From the NCBI RefSeq assembly GCF_020360975.1, contig NW_025408669.1:434001-498000 (forward strand): a DNA stretch of 64,000 nt, in the 5' to 3' direction. Under the pieces are notes generated by a model. The model had not been told where the DNA came from. It made no database searches and saw only the letters and a list, made by a program, of their open reading frames with translations. Shown here piece by piece: positions 22,541 through 32,700 of this stretch (position 1 is the first letter of the stretch; the number at the start of each line of letters is the position of its first letter). The position numbers and the translations under genes were made by a program. The DNA is from Hirsutella rhossiliensis. Its lineage: Eukaryota > Ascomycota > Sordariomycetes > Hypocreales > Ophiocordycipitaceae.

Positions 22541-23165
22541 ATCTTGTGATCACACCCCGGACGACGCGGTGGGAGTTGGTCCGCTTGGTCGCGGTCGAAG
22601 ACGGATAGGTACTCGTGGTAGTGACGGGGCAGCTTCTCTCTCGGGTCTGACTTCTTCCTCGGAGTCAATGCCTTCTCAATGTCTTTCAGGCTTGCGGCGA
22701 AGATCCGCACTCCATCGTCTCGATGCTTGAACTTTCTTGCTCGGCGAACCATTCCGGCGAACACGAACGCCGCCTGTCCTCGTATGTTGCACCGTTCCTC
22801 CTCCTTCGGGTCTCGGCCTTTCACCCAATGGTCGTGCGTCCCGATATGCAAGAGGTTCTGCGATAATCGCAAGGTGACATCCTCCTGGTTCAACCACTTC
22901 TTGCCCAGAATCACAGGATCGGTCTGGTCTCGCACAACGTAGAAAAAAGCTCTTTTCTTCTGGTACCCGTCGATATCGAAGTCGAAGTAGGTCACGGCAC
23001 AGATGGCCTCGGGTGAGAATGTGTTGACCTGCTCCAACGCTCGAGGTTTAATCGGAATACGCGGCAGGTGAAGCTTGCGGGCAAGGCGCTCACTGATGGT
23101 CCCATAACACAGGCAACCACAGTCAACGAAGGCCGTGGTGAAATACTCGATTGATACCGAAATTT
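22541..23165 (-). pseudogene. Protease region and linker of pol, frame-broken
   Basis: The aspartic protease centre reads Phe-Val-Asp-Cys-Gly-Cys (23113-23130), where most retroelement proteases have Asp-Ser/Thr-Gly. A second hydrophobic half with Val-Ile-Leu-Gly-Lys-Lys-Trp-Leu follows, the usual dimer-core region. About 120 residues of charged linker lead to reverse transcriptase. The frame is open from 23163 to 22522, and a one-base break is likely near 23125-23150 because the N-terminal strand reads better in the neighbouring frame. Confidence 0.85.
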
Positions 23166-24425
23166 ACGTAGAGGCCTTCACAGTCCATCTCGTCCTTCTG
23201 AGTTGCCCATTCCGCCTCAGCCTTTGCGCGCTCCTGACGGCGATTTTCGTCAGGAGCTACTCGTTTTCCGAATGGTCATCGGAGGTATCCCCGCTAGAAC
23301 TCTCCGCGGGCTCTTGGTGCTTTGCTCGAGCTTCTTGTCTTCTCTTCGACACGGACCTTGACTCTCTGCTGCCGCCGCCTTCCGGGACACTTGGCCGCAA
23401 GATGGCCAAGCTTCCCGCACTCGTAACATTTGCGCTCCTCCAACGGAACAAATTGCTTTTCCTCCGGGGCCCTCCTGCCGTTTATCAACCGATTTGCTTT
23501 CACGGGTTCCCAATCCATCTGATCATCGGACGGGGACGACGTGGTTGGCGATCCGGGTGACGGGGCTTTGTCGGGACTCGAGCGGTTCGGATAAACGACC
23601 ATACTCCTTTCTTGACCTCTGCGCGCGGCCTTGTTGTCGTTGGTGGAAATTGAGGCTATCTAGGCGCGAGCCAATCGTCAAGAGTAGCTCGGCGTAGCTG
23701 TTGAAATCCTTCGGAGACTGACGGCACTGACGAGACTCGACTTGAGCCTATTATTAATTGCTCCTTCCAAGTAATTGATTTGCACCACGTCGGCCCACTC
23801 GCCACCGCCACTATCGGCAAGCTCTTTCTCGAACTTTGGGAAGAAACTGGCGAAACTCTCATCAGGCTTCTGCTTCAACGATCGAAGTCGATCCAGTGCT
23901 CGTGCCTTTGCGTTCGGGTCCCCGTACCGACGGTTCAAGTAGTCGAGAAACAGATCTGGGAGCGAGCACCATCGATACCGCCCTGTTCGTAATAAGCAGC
24001 GGCCATGTTCTGGGCTGTTCCCGCCAACCGGGAGTACACATAGGCGAAGAGTGCTTCTTTATTGTCGAATGCCTGTCGGTCCACAGCCAATTTCGCTTTC
24101 ATCTCTAAGAACCAGGGACGGAAGTTTTCCTGGTTCCATCGAATTTCGGCGGATCAGGCAAGGTTGGTTTTACCTCTTTGATGGGATTCTTTCGGGTCTC
24201 GATCGATTGAGGCGTGTTGTCGGACATCGGTTCGATAGGAGCGACTGGTTCATTTGCCGGAGTCGGAGTTGAGACGGCTGTTTGAGGATTCGGATCTGCG
24301 ATCGCATCTCTTCGCGTTCGGCCTCTTGGCTTGCACACACTTTCTAGTTTGTCCATCACTGCAGCCAGGGCTTGCATCATCGATTGAGGCTCAAAAGAAC
24401 CTTGCTGGGAATCGATTGCCTCCAT
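23166..24425 (-). pseudogene. gag of the young element, frame-broken
   Basis: The first ATG in the leading frame is at 24423-24425. The N-terminus is Gln/Pro/Thr-rich, followed by a Leu-Pro-Asp-Pro-Pro-Lys-Phe-Asp-Gly motif that opens the capsid-like region. Capsid helices continue through three further frames, including a Leu-Asp-Tyr-Leu-Asn-Arg-Arg-Tyr-Gly-Asp-Pro stretch. A perfect CCHC zinc knuckle lies at 23387-23428 (Cys-x2-Cys-x4-His-x4-Cys), for RNA packaging. Breaks are near 24124-24130 (an A4 run), 23953-23985, 23715-23735 and 23590-23620; the first three are apparent single-base losses and the fourth a gain. The gag-pol join is unresolved. Confidence 0.9.
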
Positions 24426-24852
24426 GACTGAAGATTTTCCTCGGCTCTCAGGACTGAGGGCGACTTGATCACACAGCAAGTCTGATACGGAAGGGATATC
24501 TCGACAACGGTCGAACGCTATCAACGCCTCGAAGGCTCCTTCCTACACGGCTGGACGTTCTGCACAGGGCTTCTAGTCCAGCTGCTGCCGTCCACACTGG
24601 GAGCCAAGCAGCAATCACGTACTTCTCGCTCAACCGCACGCCGTACGGAGAGCAGATTGACGCTCCACGTCCTTTGCTCGGGAGATGAGCTACGCGACGC
24701 GAGCCAAGCTGGCTTTGGCGCCGTACACACGCACTTTCGTCGCGGGCGTTCCACACAGGATTGCCCAAGCTACTGCCACTCCGCGTACCCACAAAGGGAA
24801 CTGAACAGCGCTGCCAATTGATTGTGATCAAAGGCTTTAACGATGAAAGCTA
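24426..24852 (-). other. 5' untranslated leader of the young element
   Basis: About 430 bp between the primer site and the gag ATG. Open frames here have no family resemblance, begin with non-ATG codons and overlap in different frames, so I treat the stretch as untranslated leader, probably with the packaging signal. Confidence 0.6.
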
Positions 24853-24864
24853 AGCTTTAGGATA
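24853..24864 (-). other. Self-priming primer-binding site of the young element
   Basis: On the minus strand this reads TATCCTAAAGCT, one base after the 5' LTR. Its exact 12-nt complement AGCTTTAGGATA lies inside the LTR at 24918-24929. No TGG start, as expected for a tRNA 3' end, is present. This matches the Tf1/sushi mechanism, where the first ~11 nt of the RNA fold back and prime. It predicts transcription starting at about 24929. Confidence 0.85.
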
Positions 24865-24865
24865 A

Positions 24866-25054
24866 TGTAACGGTCTCAACTGAGTGTGTTGACAACTAGC
24901 TGAGCGACTGCGACGAGTATCCTAAAGCTAAGGAGAAAAGAAGAAGAAAAGAAAAGAAAGGAAAGCTCTCGAAGATGGCACGAGCTTATAAGCGGAGCTC
25001 CGGTGGGTCTTGTCGAGAGCGGAGCCGAGACCCTCACGGGCTCAGCCCGTTACA
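24866..25054 (-). repeat. 5' LTR of the young gypsy element
   Basis: 189 bp, carrying one more C (in CCC near 25031) than the 3' LTR and otherwise identical. The U3 part (about 24930-25054) holds the promoter; no TATA box is obvious. Confidence 0.97.
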
Positions 25055-25059
25055 AAGGT

Positions 25060-27531
25060 ATACCTATACCTCTTAGTTTACGCGCTTAGTCGACTTATTT
25101 ATTTAAGGGTAGTATACTAAACTTAACTTCCTTTATACTTTTATTTATTTATAGAACTTCCTTTAAAAGTTTCCTATTTAGTTGATCTTTTTATTTAATA
25201 TAATTAACCTTAGTATCTTATAAAAGTAAAAATAAGCTTAAAAGAACCTTATTATATATACTACTACCCTTATTATTAGTATTACTTTAAGCGTTACTGC
25301 CTTTATTAGCTAGCCTATAATTACTTAAAGGTACCTTATACTTTTTATCTTTATTAGTAGTAGTTTAACTATAAAGTCTATTAATAAGTATATAAATAGT
25401 TAAGATAGCGGTATTAAGGGCTTTAAGAGTCCCTTTTAAAGCTACCTTTATATATACCCCTTTTTATATAGTCTATAGTTTATAATAAGCTACCTTACTA
25501 TCGCTAACTAGCTAGGCTAAAAGAATTCTTAAGCTAGTATCGCTAAGGTCCCCTCTCTCCCTAGGTATCCTACCGCCGTTAAGTTATATATTCGCTAGGC
25601 TATCTATACCTTAAGTATATCTTATTCCTTAGCCCTCTCTCCTTTATAGTACTTTAGCCTCCTTAGTACTTATAGCTTATTGTAAAAGTATAACTATCTC
25701 TTAACGTCGATTATATATTTACTTAGCTATACCTTTAATTACTATTTTAGTACTAGTAATATCTCCCTTTTATATACTACTTATAATACTACTTAGTACT
25801 CTTTATCTTTCCTTAGCGTATTTATCTACCTCTCTTATAGCTCTTAATCGTTAAATACTAGTATAAGGTTAGCTTATTCTTTAGGTATGTTTTAGCTTAA
25901 GTTTAAGTTAAGTTTTAGCTAGTTATCGCCCTTATTTACCTCTTCCTTAGGTCGTTTTATAGGCCCCCCCGCTCCGCTAATATATACTACTACGCTTATC
26001 CTTCCTTTACCTACTTATAGCGCTACTACTATCGCCTTATCTTAAGTTAGGCGTCTTAATAAGTTAGTATATTAGCCCTTAGTAGGGACTAAGCGGCCTT
26101 ATAAGTACGCGGTCTTTAGAATTATTTAGACTACCTACCTTATCTCTCTCTTATTTATTTCGCCCCCTAGCTAATCTTACTTATAATAAGATAGCGCGTT
26201 AAGCACTACTATTAGCCTCCCTAGCTAGAACTCTAATATAAAGTTATAGGATATAAGCTTTATTACCTATTAGCTCTATCTCTTATTTAACTTTTTCTTT
26301 ATTATAAAGTACCTTAGGTTATTATAGTTAGTTAGTATTATAAAGGTAGGTATATTTTAAAGTTTTACTCCTTAAAAGTCTAAGTACTATATAATTATAA
26401 ATATTTCTTTATTATAGATTAAGTAGTTATACTTTACTAAGTTTAGTCTCTTTAAAAAGAATCTTACTAAGTATTATATACTATCTAGCCCTACTTATAT
26501 AAGCGCCCCCTTTATTATATATTTAAAATAGTCTACCTTTAAGTATATCTCTCTCTTTAAGTTATAAAGTTATAGTACTAGGGCGTTATAAAAGGCGTTT
26601 TAAATAAACTTAAACGTTACTTAGTACTTATCTATTTACTTAAAGATCGCGCCCTTTTTATATAGGCCGTCTACGTATACTAATATATTTATATAAAGTA
26701 GTATAAAGGCTTAGTAGTAGTTCGCGAAGTAAAAGAAGCTTTAGACTCTTCTTACGTTCTAAGGTACTTACTAAGTCTATATTACCTAGATCTTCTTTAA
26801 GTTATATTAAACCTTACCCCTTAACTATATAATAAAGCTTAGGTACTTTACTTTTTTTATTATAAAGTTATACTTCCCTAGGTTTAGTATTAAGCTTACT
26901 TCTTATAGCTTTTAAAGTACCCTTACTACCTTCTCTTAGTAGTCTTAAAGAGACCTTAATAAGTAGATTAAGACGTTATTTATATATACTATAATAAACT
27001 TATATAGGTATTCCCTTAACACCTTATTAATATATTATTAAAAGGTAGCTAGCGTCCTTATTAAGCTAAATAAGTATACTTACTACTTAAATAATCCGAA
27101 CCTTATTTAGAATACTATTTTAAACTTATAGCCCTTTACTATCTAAATCTTATAGAACGCTACTATAATATCGAGCTTTATAAACTACTTTACTTTCGAA
27201 AGTATTTATAGTATCTCTATAATTAAAGGTAGTATATACCTATCCCTCTTTATAATTACGTTTAGTGCCTAGTAATTATAGTAAAATTATAAGCGACCGT
27301 TTAACTTTTAAGTAAAGAGTATTAAGGCTATAGCTAAGGAGCTACTTAAGTAAATTAGGTTTACTTTTATTAGCTCGCTTAGGGTCTTCCTTAGTACTAT
27401 AAGGTCCTCCTTTAATATATTATAAAGGGGTCTTTATATTAATAAGGGCTCTACCTTATCTTTATTTAGTATTAAGTTAATTATATAGTTTACCCTTAGC
27501 CTATATAAGGGTATCTTTAAAGCCTTCTTAG
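25060..27531 (-). pseudogene. Gypsy J pol: reverse transcriptase and RNase H, RIP-degraded
   Basis: The reverse transcriptase centre reads Tyr-Ile-Asn-Asn-Val-Leu-Ile-Tyr at 26963-26986, where both catalytic Asp codons now encode Asn. The Phe-Ala-Asn-Tyr-Tyr segment of the connection region is at about 26707-26735. At about 27380-27440 the sequence resembles the start of the young element's reverse transcriptase (Pro-Leu-Tyr-Asn, then Leu-Arg-Lys-Thr-Leu). It continues at lower coordinates across the young element into the chromodomain at 18650-18795, and its upstream part was cut off by gypsy G at 27532. Confidence 0.8.
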
Positions 27532-27788
27532 TATAAGGGAATATATATTATAGTATAATTAGTTAGGTAGTAGAGATAGCTAGAGGTACTATACTATATA
27601 TATAATATTCTCCTTATTATAAGACTAAAGCTTATAAAAAGAGGGATTTTTCCTCTTTCGTTAAAATAGTAAGTAGTCTATAATATATAAGCGGGGTAGG
27701 TACGATTCCCTATTAATACCCTACTAATATATTAGTACTACGTACCTAAGTGCTTTATTAGCTTATACCTCTTAGTAGCGCTCTTATA
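27532..27788 (-). repeat. 3' LTR of gypsy G
   Basis: 257 bp, matching 35087-35343. It contains CTAAAGCTT at 27625-27633, whose complement recurs just inside the 5' LTR. The minus strand next to it (27789-27799) has a purine-rich tract. Confidence 0.9.
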
Positions 27789-28163
27789 ATTATTTCCCTT
27801 CTTATATAGATATCTTAGCTATATCTTTAATATATATTACTTTCGCTATACTATATATATTCGGTTAAGAAGAAAGGTAGTTTCGGTTATATATCGCGTA
27901 TATATACCTATATAAGTATATATTAGTCTATACTCTATAACGTTAATAGTTATTATACTAGTAGTTACCGCTAAGTAACTATTATAGTATCGCCTATATA
28001 TTAGCCGCGTAACTATAATATAAAGAGCGTATATATATATCTCTTACTTCTTTTATTTTCTTTTTTTCTTTAACTCTTTTACTTACGATTACTATAGAGC
28101 TTTATACCTTTTTTTATTAATCCCTTATACCTTTTTATATTACTTTTTATCGACGATTTATTA

Positions 28164-29739
28164 ATAATAATACCTTTTACGCTAAAGAAGATAAAGAACT
28201 ATAACGCCGATTTCCTACGCTATATATAGGAGTAGGTAGTAATAGGTTTACCCTTAAAGTATAAGCGATCGGCTTAAAAGTCTTATAGTAACGCTAGTTT
28301 CCCTTTAGTAAAGAAAGCTAAGAAAGGTATAGGGGAATCCTAGTCCTAAAAGACTTTTAGTCTAGGACCTAATATTAGCGAGGGTTATACCTTTATTACC
28401 CCGCTAAATACTTTAACTCTAACTATTAATAAGCCTACCTTTATAAGCTAGGAAACTTATAAGTCTATTACCCTTATTATCGATACTAATACTAGCGAGG
28501 AGATTATACTTAGGCGCTCTTAGGTAAGTACTAATAACCTAGCTACTCTATCTTAATAGGGCGGCTCTAGCTAATAGAAGATTATTACTTAGGCTACTCC
28601 TTAAAATAAATAGGCCGATATTAATAATAAGGCCTAGCTAAATAAGGGCTAAGACTATCCCGATACTTAGCTAAATAAGGGCTAAGATAACGATAACGGT
28701 AATAATAGAAATAGCCGCGATCTAACTCCTCTTACCGATAAACCTAAGAACGGCGGCGCCGGAGATAAGGGTACTTAGGCGGTAGTATAAAGCGGTCGCG
28801 CTCTTATAAAGAAGAGTACTCGATCTAAGGCTAAAGCCTACCTAGTTAAGGCCTAGGGGGTTATCCCTTATAAGCTTTAATATATATATTATTTTAAGAT
28901 AGTCGTTAAGAAGTATAGTTTAACCGAGCTTAAGCTTATTTAGGTGCTCTTAATTAGCTATTTTTTCTTAGGGGTTTCCTTAACGCGCTATAAGTAGTAT
29001 TAGAAATATACCGCGACCTATAACTAAGTAAGTTTCCTCTTAACTTTAAATATTATAATTAATAAGCTAATCCTTCTTAAGGCTACTACTTTTATATTTA
29101 GTAACTAAGCTAGTATAGTCGCTATTATTAAGTACCTATATAAGCTTAATAAGCTAAAGACTAGTAATAAGGATACTAAGGATAATAGCTTAAACGTAGG
29201 CGTACTTATTTTCGAGGAGACTAATTAATACTATCTCGCTATTATAGTATAGTATTTAGCTAAGGCTTTTAACGCTACTAAGATAGCCTATCGTAAGTCC
29301 TTTAAGACTATAAGTATATAGAAGTTTATTATTATAAGTTTTATCTAACCTTTTTATTAGCGACCGCTTAATAATATACTAGGTCGAGTATACTAATTAC
29401 TATATACTAATTAATAAGCGCTATAAGCTTATTATTCGCTTTAACCCCGCGCCCTTATTTAATATCGCTTATATAAGCCTAGAGTACTAAGCCTAGGAAT
29501 CCTAGTTAAAACTCCGCTTTATTAATAGTAATATAGGCTATACTTTATAATAATATACCTTACTATTTACTAAGGCTAAGGTAAGTACTATACTAATAAA
29601 GATAGGTCTTAATATAAAGGATAAGGAAGGAGCGGAGGATAGGGTAGTTTTAGTATTTCTAGAGGTATTTAGTATAGTAAAGGGGGCGCCTTAGTTTATT
29701 CCTACTACGCTAGTAAAGAAGAGGGGTAGTCGGAAGTAA
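28164..29739 (+). pseudogene. Antisense accessory ORF of gypsy G, unknown product
   Basis: The plus strand reads through about 525 codons interrupted only by TAA/TAG at places that suit mutated Gln codons, with one frame change near 29395. It starts around ATA codons at 28164-28172 (ATG before RIP) after a pyrimidine-rich leader (28040-28140) and ends in a basic Lys-Arg-Gly-Ser-Arg-Lys tail with TAA at 29737-29739. The first ~220 residues are Gln/Asn/Ser/Thr-rich and look disordered, with a Leu-Asn-Lys-Gly-Gln-Asp repeat (28636-28687). The rest is Ile/Leu/Lys-rich and probably folded. No domain is recognised. It lies opposite to pol, between pol and the 3' LTR. Confidence 0.55.
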
Positions 29740-29759
29740 TAAATAGGTCTTATCTTTCT

Positions 29760-32700
29760 TTTATTTAGTTATAACTATCCTTCTCTCCTTTATTATTAAG
29801 GTCTTAATAAAGTTATAGTTTAGTTTTATTTTCCTTAATAATATTTAATAGGTAGTATAAATAGTTTTTCTTTATTCTTCTATTTTACTATTTTATATAT
29901 AGTTATAGGATATTTAAGCGTACTAATATATTAATAAGGCGGTAGCGATTTAGTAGGGATTCGTTACTAATTTAATAGTATCTCCTTATACTAATAGGTT
30001 TCCCTACCTTACTTAGTCTTATACCTTTTTTTCTTAGTTAAGTAAGTAGTATATTCTTTAATAAGGTCTTAGCTATTTACTATATCTATAGTATCGACCT
30101 ATTAGTTATACTTAGCTAGCTATCCTTTCTATTTAATAAGGAAAAAGGTATCGCCCTTAAATCTCTTTTAGTTTTTAATTTCTTAGACTTTTTATTTACC
30201 TTTATTGTCCTTTAAGTCTAGTATTAATAGAGTCTTACTATCTTTATAGGTGCCTTTTCGCTCTTTTTATAGCTTTAAGAGACTAATATAAAAAGCGTTA
30301 TAAAGGCGTAAGTACTTCTTAAGGAGTATAAGATAATATACTTACTTTCTAGTAGCTTATAAGACCTAAAACGGTTTAATATACTTAGGTAAGAGTTTTC
30401 TTTTTTTATCCTTAAGGTATAAGTTCTTTATTAATAGTACTATAAGGTCTCTTACTTTTAGTATAAGCGGTTAGTGCCTTAAATTATAGTATTTTACTTA
30501 CGATTTAATAGCTTTTCCTTAGTATTCCTTAAGCTTCTTTTATAAGTCCTATAGCCTAGTAACTCTTACTTTTACTTTAGGTACCTCCCTTTAAATAATA
30601 TCGTCCTTAGTATTAATATAAAAGTTTAGTTAGTAACTTATTAACGCTTTATTAAGTAGTAACCTAGTTATTACGTTCTTTATATTATTATATATAAATT
30701 AAGCAATATATAAAAGTAACGCTTAGTTAGTTTATTCTAAGTTAGTAAAGTATCTTAAGTAATACTATATAGCTTAGTTTATTTATTTTATTTACTTATC
30801 GGTTTATAAGTAGAATGCTATCGATAGCCTATATTTTACTTATAAGATAAAATAGAGATCTAACTAAAACTTACTTATAAATAAGGACCCTTTATTTAAG
30901 ATAATACCTTTTAAAGGTTTATATATTAATTTAACTTAGAAATAAAATAATTCTACTAGCTCTAAAGCTATTATTATCTTAGAGATAAGAAAGAAAAGGT
31001 AATACTTAGTATATCGGTCTATAATTACTAAGATCGTATTAATATCTTATCTATTATACTATACTTTAGGTAGACCTATAGTAAAGTCTATTAATAATTC
31101 TTCCTATAGTTATATAGGATATAGTAATAATTATATAGTACTATAAGGGCGATGCCTCTTAGATACTATACCTTAATATACTAAGTATAACTAGATATAT
31201 TTATTTACGTTTTCTATTATTTTATCTTAGTAAAGGTTCCTTACTAGTAGTTTACTAGTATATTAAGAGCTAAAGTATCTTATTAATAAATCGTTATAAA
31301 AGAGCTATATTAGCTCTTACTATAAGGCTGCCTTTAAAGGTACTATAATATAACCCTTTTATAGTAGTAGTTTATTAAGGCGTATTAACTAGAAACCCTT
31401 CTCTTTTAAGAAGTCTTTAGTCTCTTTTAACTTACTAATCGCTACGTTAACTAGACTAAGTACGTTTTAGTAACTTTAGTAATAGTTCTAGAACTTCTAC
31501 TATATAAACCTTTATATAGTAAGCTACTTTTTTAGCGATCTTCCTTAAGAGTAACTATTTATAACTAGCTCTCTCTTTAGCTTAATCGGCTAATTATTTT
31601 AGTCTTACGCTTAAATTATTATAGTTTCGCTATAAATAAGCTTATATATTTTCCTTATATAAAAGCACTTTACTATACTTATATTAACTTAAGGTTAAGT
31701 ATCTCTTTACCTATAAAAACGCCTTATTATTTCTTTATATAGATATAGTATTAATAGTAGCTAGCTTCGCTTATAGCTCTAGTAATAGTTCTAGAGATAA
31801 GGGCTTCTTACCCTTATATCTAAGTATTTTTAATAGCGCGTTTACTAGATTTAATTTACTTATATAATACTTAATCGTAAAGTTAAATAGTACTAAATAT
31901 ATATACTATCTTACTTACCTCTTATTTAAGGAGGTTTAGTATATAAACGTTTAAAGGTTCTAGTAGTCTAATAATACTTTTACTTTATATACTACCCCTT
32001 TAATATAATATCGCTAGTATTTAAATAACTTAACGATAGTAAATAGTTCTTAGTTTAAAATACTATAATTAAGTTTAGCTTTAGTAAACTTCCTTAATTA
32101 GAATATAATTAAATAATAACGCTCTTTATTATTAAGTTAAGAGATAATTCCTATTATCGCGAATTATAATATATCTATTTTAATATAAATATATCTTTTT
32201 AGACCGTAATATTAAAGGATTAAGGCTCCTTAAAAAGTATCCTTAAGAGCTTAAAACGCTACCTATTTAATAAGGTTTAGCTCTATACTCCCTAGCTTTT
32301 TCTTATTCTTACTCCCTTTTAGTAATATAGTTAAGGGCGCTATAACTTTAGAGTACCTATATATAAATCGTCGGTAAAAATTATAGAACCTAAGGAAAAC
32401 CTAAATATTATAATAAGTTATAGGTTTAGGCTATTAAGCTATTACCTTTACCTATTAAAGGTCTATTAATACCTTATTAATAGATAAAATAAACCTAAGG
32501 AACTTAACGAACTATTAATAAAAGATATACTTCGATAGTTTTTTATAGAGCTTTATAGCCCTTAGCCTTTCTATTACTTATCCTAAGTATTTAATATATT
32601 CTTCTTTTATCTTAGAGTATATAAAGATATTATTAAGGTAAACTATATAGATTATATTTATAAGCCCCTTAATCGCTTAATAGATATAGCTCTAAAATAT

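Larger units (their letters stand above)
19354..25059 (-). mobile_element. Young, non-RIPed Ty3/gypsy chromovirus retrotransposon (with target duplication)
   Basis: Termini are TGTAACGG...CCGTTACA, flanked by AAGGT at 19354-19358 and 25055-25059. The LTRs differ by a single base, so the insertion is recent. Base composition is balanced and CpA/TpG are normal, in sharp contrast to everything around it. Domain order on the minus strand is gag, protease, reverse transcriptase, RNase H, integrase, chromodomain. It landed in the integrase-side part of RIP-mutated gypsy J. Total element length is 5,696 bp (19359-25054). Many single-base frame breaks make it non-autonomous as written, though they may be sequence errors. 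Confidence 0.97.

Noticed and set aside
19583..24272. Plus-strand open frames across the young element
   Set aside because: They are shadows of the minus-strand gag-pol domains; none shows a domain or conserved motif.
24469..24831. Open frames in the leader of the young element (120 and 77 residues)
   Set aside because: They overlap in different frames, show no family resemblance and lie between the primer site and the gag ATG.
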